The notes under the pieces are model-generated. The model ran no database searches, had not been told where the DNA came from, and worked only from the letters and a program-made list of their open reading frames with translations. A program made the position numbers and the translations under genes. Positions 21,209 to 31,249 of a stretch of 64,000 bases of DNA are shown piece after piece. Origin of the DNA: Macrolepiota albuminosa (taxonomy: Eukaryota; Basidiomycota; Agaricomycetes; Agaricales; Agaricaceae); the NCBI GenBank assembly GCA_027475525.1, contig JAMWFC010000012.1, forward strand, positions 219,831-283,830, read 5' to 3'. Position 1 is the stretch's first letter; every line of letters begins with the position of its first letter.

Positions 21209-21644
21209 ACGGACCTTAGCGTAGATAGGCCGTTTATGTAAATAATATTTTGTTTTTGTTACCGACTGAATATCGATTTTGCCGCCTTGCTTTGAAGTGA
21301 AATGATAAGTTCCCCTGGTCTGAGTTAGCGCAGCCTCAGAAAGCAAAGAAAGTAAAGCAAAGAGAAGGCAAGCGGCAAGAGTATTCTAAGGTAGGTTTTA
21401 GCAAGAGCAATAGTATGTGAGGGACTTAGACAAATTTTGAGGAAAAAGGGAAACACTCAGTAGATCATCATAGCGAAAAACCCTTGGCGAGAGTTGCGCA
21501 ATGCGCTAAGCGTTGGCGACTCGCTAGCGCTGCGACTTGACTATGTAAGGAATTGTCTGTTGGAATATAGTACAGTAAGTATCGGCAAGAAAGATAAGTA
21601 AGGTAAGTAATAGAAAGAAAGAGCTTATCAATATATAGTCTTTT

Positions 21645-23041
21645 CTAATCTGGTTCTTCTTCTTCAACTAGAGTCGGTAAGTCATCATCGTCCAGTAAGT
21701 CTGTTTCTTCAAGTTCCCTAAGCTTGGCGGTGTCGATGTCTAGCGCTTCAAGCGGCAAGTCAATGTGTTCTCTGGCGAGATACGGCAATAGGCGGAAAGC
21801 GGCAACAGGTCGATGTAGTACTGAACCATCTAATTCACAGAGCACGTAAGCGCCTCCACGGTTACGAGAGATAACTACCAAAGGTCCTAGATAGCGAGGG
21901 CGCATTTTCTTGTTGTATGAGGTTTCAATTTTGGAGTTGCGCATAAGCACTAGCGCTCCTCTCGGGAAGTTGTAATCTTTGATAGTAGCGCTATGCTCGG
22001 TTTCGAATCGTAGAGCTGCTTGGCGACGTGCGCTAAAGACTACCTCGTGGAGTCGCTCTAAATCTTCTTTCCTTCGCTGGAGATCAATAGCTCGTCTGGC
22101 GATAAGATCGGTAGTCGCTAAGATGCTGTTGGGTGCTGGCTGAAGGTAGGTCGCTTCTATGATGTCGGCAGGGAGTAAAGGATGGGTGCCAGTAGCCGCG
22201 TAATAGGGAGAGCAACCCATGCGCTTACGAATGGTAACTCTTTCCGACCAAAACACTGAATACGTTGCCTCACTCCAACGAGACTCGTCGCCATCGACCG
22301 CCTTGAAGAGCGCTTGCCGAACGTCAAAGTGTGGTCTCTCTACCAGGCCATTGGCGCGCTTGTTGTAGCCAGATACTCGAATGTGGTGAATGTTGTATTT
22401 CTTGGCGAGGTATGTTAGCGCTTTGATGATGGGCGCACCGTTATCCGTGACAATTTCCCTTAGCGCTCCCCAACGGCAGATGACGTCCTCAAATAGCCAC
22501 TTGGCGACCGCTTCTGTATTTTCTCTTTGGAGCACTCGAAATTCAGGCCAGTGGATTAGCAAACAACGACCTTGAATGATGTACTTGTAGCGACCAGATT
22601 TGGGCATGTGCATGGTATCGACGTAGATTTTGCTGAAGAGGGGAGCTGGCGTTGCAACGGTTGGCGGTATGAGCACTTGGCGCGTCTGTTGAATTTGGCA
22701 AAGGTGGCAAGTCCTAATGTACCAAGCGATGTCGGCACTAGCGTGTGGCCACCAGAATCGTTCTAACAGAGAAGCTCGGGTAGCGTACAGACCTCTATGT
22801 CCTAGCTCGTCATGCATGGCGCGCAAGACTCGTAAGCGACTTTCTGGCTTGATGATCAGCTTGTGAGCGCCATCTCGATTTCGTCGCCAAAGTCTGTTGT
22901 CGGTAAAGAAGAAATGGGTAGCATAGCGGATAAAGGTTGCGTATTGTTCGTCGGTAAGGCTCGCGGGTCGCTTAAGGTCTTGTAGCCATTGTTCAACGAT
23001 TAACAAGCGGCTGTCTTCTGCCTTTGCTTTGGCGGATCGGG
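21645..23041 (-). CDS. Ty3 integrase (C-terminal part of pol)
   Basis: A 453-codon open frame on the minus strand. The N-terminal HHCC zinc module is HDELGH with CHLC (roughly residues 65-100). The DDE catalytic core shows Asp in KIYVDTMHMP, Asp in IVTDNGAP and Glu in GLVERPHFD, with normal spacing. The C-terminal domain has PRYLGPLVVI, a GPY-like module, then an acidic tail, with no chromodomain visible. It cuts the ends of the element cDNA and joins them to chromosomal DNA. It is separated from RNase H by the 77-bp duplication at 22965-23118. Collapsing that duplication leaves a one-base offset in a G/C run, so a small indel or a recoding event also lies there. The antisense gene ends 436 bp from its stop. 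Confidence 0.88.
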
Positions 23042-23118
23042 GGGTCGCTTAAGGTCTTGTAGCCATTGTTCAACGATTAACAAGCGGCTGTCTTCTGCCT
23101 TTGCTTTGGCGGATCGGG
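22965..23118. repeat. Exact tandem duplication, period 77 bp (RNase H to integrase junction)
   Basis: The sequence from GGGTCGCTTAAGG to GGCGGATCGGG occurs twice with an offset of exactly 77 bp and no mismatch. It duplicates coding sequence at the join between RNase H and integrase. Confidence 0.95.
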
Positions 23119-24819
23119 GACGGCATCGTAGGTCAGGTTTCTGCTGTCTTCTCTTAGCGACTGGGGTTCCTGTACGACTTTTACTGGCGGCAAGTCTTGT
23201 TTAAGGATGCTTGCCGTGTAGAACGTGAGGGGTGCGCTAAAGGTCTCGGGGCGGTAAGGGACGATGGGATGTAACAGGATACTGGTAGACTGTTGCCGTC
23301 GTAATAGGGGGATTGGCTGTTGTATGAGGTGCACAAAACCATGTAGTCGGTCGATCCAGTCCTCGAATTCGCTATCAATCTGTGGGTCCACTGCCGGGTT
23401 GCCAGGCTGCCGTGGTCGCCTAGAGAGTCCATCTGGGCCGTGGAAAGAGCTCTTGACGTGTACCAACTCAAAGTGAAACATGAGGATGGCGACTACCCAC
23501 CGGTTCATGCTAGCGGATGGCTGGATATCGGGATTCTGCAGCATGCCTTTAATGTACCTAGCGTCGACTTCAACAATAAGGTTTCGTACGCCAATCAAAT
23601 ACATCTTTAGCGACCGGAAGGCTTTGAAGAGTCCATAAAGCTCCAGCTTAGGCTGACTGTAGCGAGACTCTCTGTCGTTAAGCGTGATAGACCCAAAGCG
23701 GTTGTAACGTCGCTGTTTCCGATTGTCCCTAAGGCATTGGCACAAGAAGTAGCCAACGGCAATGTACGAGGTATCCACCGCCAAGATAACTGGGTCGGCA
23801 GAGCTATAATCGATTGGAACTAGGGGTTTGGCGTTTTGTAGGGCTTTTACTAAGTCTCGTTGTGCGGTAACCTGGTCTGGCCCAAATTCGAAGGGCTCGT
23901 TGGCGCGGGTGAGTCGGTTAAGAGCATGTGCGCGATGGGCAAAGTTTCTGACGAATATCCTGAGAACGCCAACGGTACCGAGAAAGGCGCGAACTTCAGA
24001 TAAGTCGCGGCAAGGACCCCATCGCTCCAAGAGTGCTAAGCGAGACTTGTCGGGAACGCGACCGTCGGGAGTGCATACATGACTGAGTATTTTGAACCTT
24101 GGCGCGCAAAGGAGGAGTTTGTGACTGCTAAACGTACCACCGCTATACTTCATTCGTTGGAGGACTCGATTGAGCAGCTGGAAGAACTCCCATAGCGCTA
24201 AGCGAATGTTGGAGTTGTCGGGATGGGTCGCCGGTAAGCCGTTTACGAGTCACCAGTCTTTGGGGCCTTTAACGCCAACGTCATCAATAAAGCTAAGGAC
24301 ATGGTGCGGTATCTCGGGTTGGAGGATGAAAGTGATGTCGTCATGAAATATGGGGACTGAGTTTGTCCAGCCCATCGGCAAGGTAACTAGGCGCAAGGCG
24401 CCAAACGGAGTTTGAAAGGTAGTGAGATCCCGGGAAGAGGGGTGTATCAGGCGTTCGTCGTAGCCAACGTAGAGGTCAAGGGTGGCGCCACAAATGCGCC
24501 CGGCAAAGGACTCGGCAAAGTGGTCAGGGAAAGGCGGTACGCCAGAGTGTCGTATGGTTACTCTATTCAGCGGCTCAAGACTGTGAACTATGCGTAGATT
24601 GCCGTTCTTTTTGAGAACACAGAACCAGCGGGAGCGGTAAGAACTATTGGAGGGCTCGTAGACGCCAGCCTGTATCTTGGTCCTAATGATTTGGCAGACC
24701 TCGGCTTCAATTCCAGGCGGTAGCGGTCGGTTGTGCTCAGTCCACGGCACGTGAGGGATAGTCGGGATGACGACAGGCGGGAAGAAGTCTGTGCGGAGGC
24801 TGCCGCGTTCTGAGTCCTC
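23042..24819 (-). pseudogene. Ty3 reverse transcriptase and RNase H
   Basis: The minus-strand reading frame begins after a TAG at 24820 and contains one in-frame TGA at 24250-24252 (GPKDW-stop-LVNGL). Visible RT motifs are YEPSNSSYRSRWFCVLKKNG, SLEPLNRVTIRHSG, ATLDLYVGYDE (first catalytic Asp), TLPMGWTNS and LSFIDDVGVKG (the YxDD-equivalent box). RNase H follows with VILAVDTSYIAVGYFL, QPKLELYGLFKA and LIVEVDARYIKGM, giving its D-E-D residues. Both stops could come from single transitions (TGG to TAG, CGA to TGA). Otherwise the domain order and lengths are normal for a Ty3 pol. Confidence 0.88.
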
Positions 24820-25534
24820 CTAGGCGAAGGCTTTGTCTTGCTTAGCGACAAGATCGGTAAGGACGTTTAACTCATCTTTGGTCAAAAATCCTGTGTCGTG
24901 CTCCTTGGCGAACTGCTGCTGGCGTTCCTCGGTAAAACGTCCTGTGGGCTGAAAGGGTGGCGGATTCGGTGATAAGGTCGGTATGTCGGCAAGAGGGTCG
25001 CCAATGATCTGGCGCTCGATTCTAAACGTCTCGGGAGAGTGCGTAGCGACGGGTTTTGTTTTAAGCGCAACTGGCTTATATTTCTTTTTAACTTGTACCC
25101 CTTTCCTTTTGGGAGCGTTAGCTTGGTTATACACAGATGTGGAAAGGGGAACTGTAGCCTGAGGGGCGGCAAGTCCAAGAACGGCAGGAGTCGAGGCTCC
25201 GGGAAGGGTAGTGAGATACGTATCGGTAGACGCAATATTTTGAAATGATTCAGAAGCGGTAAGGTATAAGTAGGCAAGAGAGGAGTCGGTAATGTTTTGA
25301 TTTTTCTGGGAAAGCTCTGCGTCGGTAGTGGGTAAAGTAGTTAAAACGTCTTGGTCAAGAAAAGCAGTAGACATAACAGTTACAAGACCAGTTGAATGGT
25401 CATATTCTAGCGTTAGCGCCACATCTCCGTGATCGTCGCCAATCACCTCCTCGATGGTCTGTGAAAACACCGGTAGGGTCGTTCGTTGGCGTGTTGGTCA
25501 GTAAACTCTGGCGGCTTAGCGAGGGCGCCTTTTT
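24820..25534 (-). pseudogene. Protease-RT connector of Ty3 pol
   Basis: A 216-codon minus-strand frame starting around VFSQTIEEVIGDD and ending KQDKAFA before a TAG. Its last part (FTEERQQQFAKEHDTGFLTKDE) leads straight into the RT N-terminus in the same frame after the stop. It joins the gag-protease frame only through a frameshift near 25470 and the 77-bp duplication at 25535-25688. The segment is Pro/Lys-rich and has no catalytic motif. Confidence 0.7.
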
Positions 25535-25688
25535 GTTGTCCCCTAGGGAACGTCGGCACCGTTCGTCGGATTCCGGAATTTGGGTCGCTAATTGTGAGGG
25601 TCGTTTCCTCGGTTGTCCCCTAGGGAACGTCGGCACCGTTCGTCGGATTCCGGAATTTGGGTCGCTAATTGTGAGGGTCGTTTCCTCG
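25535..25688. repeat. Exact tandem duplication, period 77 bp (after the protease domain)
   Basis: 25535-25611 and 25612-25688 are identical, starting GTTGTCCCCTAGGG. The duplication alters the frame between protease and RT. Confidence 0.95.
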
Positions 25689-25711
25689 TCGGTAACTGTC
25701 TTGACAACTGA

Positions 25712-27832
25712 TCACGCCAAGACGTCGAAGGGTCTGCCAAGTAGTAGGTCGTAAGCTGGTGAACGTAAGATGTGTATCTGAAGATAAAACGTAATGTCGC
25801 CAAGGGTGCACGGCACATTCTTGGCGAGGCCGAGGGATCTGTCTACCGTACCGTTAGCGCTCTGCATGTTTAATATAACCGTAGGGTCGTAAATGAGACC
25901 CAAATCGTTAGCGACTTCTGCTGCCATAGAAATAATCTGAGACCCGCTATCCACGATTGCCTCTACTTCGTGCTTGTTGTCTACGGTTAGCGCTACCGAG
26001 CGGATAGCGTGCGATTCTTGAGCGACGGTAAGAATTGCTGGGTCTTCTCCATGGTCTACTGACCTAAAATAGGTCTCCACTGGGTCCACAGAGGTGGCGT
26101 TAGCGATGGGGTCGGCAAGAGGTTCATCGGTGTTGGGAGAGTCGATGGTAACAGAGAAACCAGGAAGCGCATCGTCGAGTTCATCAACCTCGGCAACGGC
26201 TGTCGCCAAGGGTCGTCGGGGAGTGACTGCCGTCTTGACTTGGTTGCGAACGTCGGGAGCAATACTACAAAGTTCTTCAACTGATAAGGTAACGGCGGTT
26301 TTCATGATGCGGCTAAAGATGTGGTTTGATTTTTCGATGTCGAATATTGGCACGGTAGGTCGGTAGCCACCCTCAGGACGTTTCTCAGGAGCGGCAAAGT
26401 TTCGTTGGGCGGGAGCATGATATCGGTTGGGAATCCCTGAGTAGGGATGGAGAGGCGGCAAAGGCGCCTCAGGTGCGGTAGCGGACGACGATGGTTCTGG
26501 AGCAGTAGCAGGGGTAGTGGCAGGCGGTGCGGCAGGAGCAGGTGTCGGTAACTTGCTAGCGGGAGGCATTGGCTTATATCCTTTGAGAGGCTGTTTAGGC
26601 TGCTTAACTTCAACCCCATCAAACACCTGATTCTTAAGCGAATCCAGCTCCTGTTGGAGCTTGGCGATACGTTCTTCCCGCAAGAAAGTAGGATGGTCGC
26701 CAACGCTGTCGAAGTGTAAGACCTCATGGATCATTTGCTGTTGGGTCGCCTGTTCAGGGTCAGGGTTGGCGTTGCCAGATAGCGTGCCGGTAACGATTTG
26801 TCCTGGGTTGCGCCTATGCCACTCATCAACTCGCTCCTGGAAGGACTTCTTGTCTGGGTAGTTGGGAATGATGGCGCCAGTAGTGAGAACTATCTTGCCG
26901 TCGATAGCCCGTCGAATTCTACCTTGCCGAATGTAATTCTCGAGGGTAGCGCAGCGTCCTCTAGTCATAGTATGGCCAATTTCCCCACAGAAGTGGCAAG
27001 GGCCAGGTGCGGGTACGTTAGCGGGTCGGTTAGCAGTGAGGTTGGTGGTGATCATGGTTTCAATACGCGTCATAGCGGAGGCGACAGCGGCGGTAATAGC
27101 AGCATTGAGCTCTTCTTTCTTAACGAAGTCGGTAGTGGGAGGCGGGATGGGAATTATACCGTTAGTTCGCTCAGGTGGTGGGCTCGTCCTAGCGCGCTGC
27201 AGTCCAACGCCAGTGTCCGTTCCCTTGAGAACCCATTTACCGGCTTCAAAGACGTCGGCAACGTTATAGGGCTTGTCTGGGTGATGAGCCTGGTGAACTA
27301 TTTCTAGGCGACGAGCAATACGAGTCCAAAGCGAAGTCGGGATGCCTTGCTGGAACAGGCGACGCTCCTCGTTAATATAGAGCTTGCCGTTCTGCAGAAG
27401 CCACCTAGCGATTTTCTGGAACTCGCGGTAATATGTGGAGAATGCGCCAAGAGAGGAGGTGCCACTGTCGAATGATTCCTGTACTAGTTTCTGGAGCTCG
27501 TTTACCGTGTATCGGGTAGCCTCTTCTGCGCCAGGGTACAACTGGATCACTGCCGTTTTCCAGTCCTCATACGAAGCGCCTTGGGCTGGAACTGGCGGTG
27601 CGGCAGGGACAAAGGCAGCAAACTTGGTCAAACCTGTCCATGTCTCTGCCGTGTCATACGATACGTATCTTGCTGCGTACTCCTTCATCTGCGTATGGTC
27701 GGTAATGTTACAGTCCCTGAATAAATACTCCAATTCCTTGAAATACTGGGAGAGCTCCCGTGGCTTGGACTCGTCCCATTTCGGTGCTGAGAAGTGGTTG
27801 CGTGGCGGCATGCGCTGGACTTGTTGTTCCAT
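25712..27832 (-). CDS. Ty3 Gag-protease polyprotein (706 aa)
   Basis: An intact minus-strand ORF starting MEQQVQRMPPRNHF. The capsid region covers about residues 10-210 (YFKELEYLFRDC, then VIQLYPGAEEATRYT). A zinc knuckle at about residues 279-294 has the form CX2CX4HX6C (CHFCGEIGH...C), with a wider last spacing than the usual CX2CX4HX4C. After a long Pro/Ala linker, an aspartic protease begins near residue 626 with the catalytic motif AIVDSGSQIIS and ends YDLLLGRPFDVLA. A TGA follows at 25712-25714, but coding in the same frame continues (SVVKTVTDEETTL), so the stop is probably a mutation within a longer gag-pol frame. Gag forms the particle around the RNA and the protease matures the polyprotein. 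Confidence 0.88.
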   Translation of the reverse strand: MEQQVQRMPPRNHFSAPKWDESKPRELSQYFKELEYLFRDCNITDHTQMKEYAARYVSYDTAETWTGLTKFAAFVPAAPPVPAQGASYEDWKTAVIQLYPGAEEATRYTVNELQKLVQESFDSGTSSLGAFSTYYREFQKIARWLLQNGKLYINEERRLFQQGIPTSLWTRIARRLEIVHQAHHPDKPYNVADVFEAGKWVLKGTDTGVGLQRARTSPPPERTNGIIPIPPPTTDFVKKEELNAAITAAVASAMTRIETMITTNLTANRPANVPAPGPCHFCGEIGHTMTRGRCATLENYIRQGRIRRAIDGKIVLTTGAIIPNYPDKKSFQERVDEWHRRNPGQIVTGTLSGNANPDPEQATQQQMIHEVLHFDSVGDHPTFLREERIAKLQQELDSLKNQVFDGVEVKQPKQPLKGYKPMPPASKLPTPAPAAPPATTPATAPEPSSSATAPEAPLPPLHPYSGIPNRYHAPAQRNFAAPEKRPEGGYRPTVPIFDIEKSNHIFSRIMKTAVTLSVEELCSIAPDVRNQVKTAVTPRRPLATAVAEVDELDDALPGFSVTIDSPNTDEPLADPIANATSVDPVETYFRSVDHGEDPAILTVAQESHAIRSVALTVDNKHEVEAIVDSGSQIISMAAEVANDLGLIYDPTVILNMQSANGTVDRSLGLAKNVPCTLGDITFYLQIHILRSPAYDLLLGRPFDVLA

Positions 27833-28191
27833 AGCGACTGTGTTGGCGAGTTCGGTTAGCGGTAGTGGGGAAGGAGTTCTAGAGATTGGCGACGGGGTAA
27901 GCGAAATGAGTTGAGAAAGAGGCGTTAGCGGAGTAATGGGGGTGATTGGTTGCGGTACGGTAAAGGGCGACGCTAAGGGGTCGTCGGCGCTATAATCGAG
28001 GGAATGCGGGAAGAGATCAGGAAATGCGTCTACAGTGGCGTTCTGTAGTTCCTGTGCAAGAGAGAGACCCAGTAAGGCACCAGGTGGTTGTGGGGTTGAT
28101 GGGTGGGAAGGAGCTATGCCTTCTGCCGACTGGTCTAGCAGGCGGCGCCTACGCTGGAGACGGGTTTCTGGCGGAATTCTGCCCTAGAGAT

Positions 28192-28209
28192 CCCTCGCGG
28201 TGGGCTCCA
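28192..28209 (-). other. Primer-binding site of the Ty3 element
   Basis: On the minus strand, three bases (AAT) after the LTR end, lies TGGAGCCCACCGCGAGGG. It starts with TGG, complementary to a tRNA 3' CCA. The matching tRNA would end ...GGTGGGCTCCA; I cannot name it without the genome's tRNA set. Confidence 0.65.
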
Positions 28210-28212
28210 ATT

Positions 28213-29162
28213 TGATGACGCCCAAAGTTTGGTCAGTAACAAATGTAACAATCGTGTTACCGTACCAAGAGTGTGCGTTGGGCGCGCTAAAAGTGATTTG
28301 AGGAGTCCCAGGCAGGTCCCAGAGAACACGTCTGTGAAAAAGGGTAAAAGTCGGTAACGGGGTCGGCAAGTGGTAAGCGCTAAGGTAAAGCGCCTAAGGA
28401 AAATGCGGTAAGTAAACACGGCAAGGTCAACGGCAAGAGCGCGGTAAGCTTAGCGAGGTCTAAGCGTCGATAGTGCCTGCCGTAGTTGCAAGGCGCGAGT
28501 ATGTCGAGTATTAGCGAACGTCTGCAACTGCCGATGAGTTTGACGTTGCCGACCGTAGCGTAAATGAGCTCTTGAGCATAAGGGAGACTGAAGTAAAGGG
28601 GGAAACTCTGGTCTATTCGTCTGATGATGTCTATGTACAAACCGGTAAGTACTTTTATACTACAATGAGTTCGCCGTCGCCAGTGGCTAATGACGCCAGA
28701 GTGCGGTAAACTAGAAAATTTCAAAGGGGTAGCTCCAGCGGTTTCAGATCCCTACCGTCCATTCAAGAGCCTTAGCGACGCCAGGCGACAGATCGCGAAG
28801 CTAAACCATCACTCCATCACCCTTCTGTCCGTCAGAGCACCTAAGCGATGTCAGGCGCCAAATCGAGACGCTAAGCGGTGTCAGACGCCAAGGTCAAACG
28901 CCAAGCTGTCCGTCAGTTTTTGATAGATCATCAGGCTTCTCGCTAAGCGCTGTCGTCAGTGACTGATGCCATCTGTCAGTTGTCATTCTGTCTGCCGATC
29001 GGCGCTATCACTGATTGGATCTGCTTCTTGCCGTGCACGGCCGTCAGAAATGGCTTAAAATAGGTAGAACGCGTGCGCTAAGTTCGGAACGAGTGCGGCA
29101 AGGTTTCCGGAGCCGGTGCCGAGCCTGCCGATGATGCGCCTAACCTGTATGGGGTCCTATCA
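28213..29162 (-). repeat. 5' LTR of the Ty3 element (element sense)
   Basis: It is 950 bp, is followed on its inner side by the primer-binding site, and is near-identical to 17603-18552. The transcription start for the element would lie within it. Confidence 0.93.
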
Positions 29163-29385
29163 CCGTATGCAGAAACAGCAGGTGCGGCGGATTCCCCAAT
29201 CAGGCGCAGCTCAACCTCAGCCACGCCTACCCATCAGAGCTGTGCCATTAAAGAGATGGAAACCAAGACAAAAAGAATTTGTTATAAAATACATCTTGAG
29301 TTGTAATATACATATAGAGTTTTTATGAAGAAATATTTTAAAGAGTTTTATGCGAAAAGACGTTTATGATATACAGTGAATCAAG

Positions 29386-30556
29386 TTAAGAGAGAGAAAT
29401 ATTAAGTAGATCGGACCAGTTGGTAGTGAGGACATTAGAAAGGTTGTGTTCTTCAGCAAATCGACGACGTGCAGAGTCCCAAGCAGAAGCGACCGCATTC
29501 GGAACGATAGTATCCAGTCTCCTCCAGTAGATGAGGAAGCAAAGGGAGGTCCAACCACCGTGTTTCATGACTATATGCGGAGGCACGCCATCAGAAAGAA
29601 GTTTTACGGAACCACCAATGCGATAGCTGTGTCCGTGAACAAAGTCAAGGTTTTTAGTGGAAAATATTTCTGCAAAGGAAAATTAGATGCGAAAGCAAAA
29701 AATTTAGAGTGATAGCTACTTTTGGTTATTGAAATAAACGAGTCTTTAGTGAGAAATGAGACGGAAAAATTTACAGAGGATGGATCACAAAATGCAAACA
29801 GAGGTGAGCCGTCAGACGGATGGTTAATGGCAAGGTGATCCGAGAGGGCACAAACAGGACAGAAAAGATCTTCCCTTTGTGTTAGAGAACAATCAGCACC
29901 GACAAAATGGGTTGTTTTAGTCCATGGAATATGGATAGTAATAGCACAATGGTCACAAACAGGAGTGAGACGAATATTACAGTTTATTGTGATATTTCGA
30001 GTGGAGTCGAAGCTTTTGTGAGATAAAGATAGAAGTTCGCCCAGACGTTGGCAACCCCAGAATGCAGTGAGAGCGGTAGCCCAAATTGCGTAACTGCGTG
30101 GAATTGTGAAGTCCAGGGATTCGTGAAGTATATGAAGATGATCCAGCAAAATAGGGTAACGGGGGGTCGCTTAAAAGCCATGCCCTGAGAAGCAGCGGAG
30201 GTTTGGAGGGATTTAACCAAAGGATCATCGCCTAGCCATTCTGCACGATTGAATAAGTGCCAAAGACATAGACCATTGATCCAAAGCTTGATTGACTGTG
30301 CTGAGCAGGCGGCGATATGGCTGGCAACAAAACCCGCAATCAGAGTAGGATCCACAGGCATATGTAAGTTTTCGGGAACACGCTCGGCATCACAAAACTG
30401 GGTAAATCGAAAAATGCCTGCACCGTAACATTGGTGAGTCTTTTCTTCAACTGAAGATAGCAGTTCCATGAATATTTTTGTGCGCACAGGAAGAGAAAGC
30501 TTCTCAGATAAAGTGTTGTCGGCGAGAAGACCGTGTGGGGTTCTCCAGAGTATCAA
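29386..30556 (-). pseudogene. DIRS tyrosine recombinase
   Basis: The minus strand from 30556 starts with an N-terminal core-binding domain (LSEKLSLPVRTKIFMELL, FRFTQFCDAERVPENLH) and runs into a catalytic domain whose tetrad is visible: Arg in FWGCQRLGELL, HxxR in VHGHSYRIGG, His in KHGGWTS, and the Tyr nucleophile in LCFLIYWRR. It ends ARRRFAEEHNL...LNISLS. This enzyme inserts circular cDNA without a target duplication. Two frame changes occur at homopolymers, a run of six C near 30158-30163 and an A run near 29650, so the copy is broken, or these are sequencing indels. Its position as the last gene matches DIRS elements. Confidence 0.83.
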
Positions 30557-30719
30557 ACGTTGGTCAGCTGGTACGAGAGGTCGCAGTTCAGAAGGTTGAT
30601 ATGAGTTGTTGGCATTTGAAGCTCTCAGAGCAATGTTACGCAGCGAATAGACAGCTAAATTGCACGGATCAGAAGAAGTGGGAAAGTTGTTTGACGAATT
30701 GTGAAGCTGGTCTGAATGA

Positions 30720-31110
30720 GAACAAGCTGAGTCATGCGATTTTGGAGGAGTGTAGATGTTTGGTGAATGATGGCTTGCTGTGTTATGGGAACTGTTGCGA
30801 GGAGTGTAAATGCTCAGGTTTTTGATTGGATTGTTTATGGTAGATTTAGGGACGTAAATATCTGCAGATTTGATTGTTGTAGTGGACTTAGGAGTGTAAA
30901 TGTTGCAAGGTTCGAAGGGGTTAAAAACAAGATCAGACTGTGTAAGATGTGGAATAGGAGAAACAGAAGTTGTGCAGTGAGAGAAGTGGTGCAGCTAGAT
31001 ATGTTCTTGTTGGCGAGGAGCGTAGATGTCTTGTGTAGATGGATCTGTTGAGGCAATATAAGGTCTGTAGCGGGGCACGTAAATGTTTGAAGTAGTTGAA
31101 GGAGCAGATT
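30720..31110 (-). other. Repeat-rich linker of the DIRS polyprotein (IYxP repeats)
   Basis: In one minus-strand frame a short motif recurs six times at intervals of about 16-36 residues: NIYVPR, DIYAPR, NIYTPK, DIYVPK, SIYTPR and NIYTPP, embedded in Ser/Thr/Asn/Pro-rich sequence. A single TAG interrupts it after the second repeat. It lies between RNase H and the recombinase and is presumably a disordered spacer in the polyprotein. Confidence 0.6.
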
Positions 31111-31249
31111 GGAAAGATTCTTGCTGGTGTACAGATGTGGTGGACATTGAATTGCGTGGAGAAACAATGTCATTGGTGCGGTTTTGCACCAGGAGATTAT
31201 TGTCAGACATTAACAAATGAATTGCTGATGTCATCAGGCAGCTCAAAGG

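Larger units (their letters stand above)
17603..29162 (-). mobile_element. Ty3/gypsy LTR retrotransposon with antisense accessory gene (11,560 bp)
   Basis: Two 950-bp LTRs (TGATAGGACCCC...GGGCGTCATCA in element sense) flank gag-protease, RT-RNase H and integrase on the minus strand, the Ty3 order. A 4-bp target duplication CCGT borders it (17599-17602 and 29163-29166). I counted six LTR differences over 950 bp, five of them CpG transitions, so the insertion is recent. The sequence is more GC-rich than its surroundings. Between integrase and the 3' LTR lies an intron-containing gene on the plus strand. In-frame stops, frame breaks and three 77-bp duplications interrupt coding as sequenced. I saw no chromodomain after the integrase. 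Confidence 0.92.
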
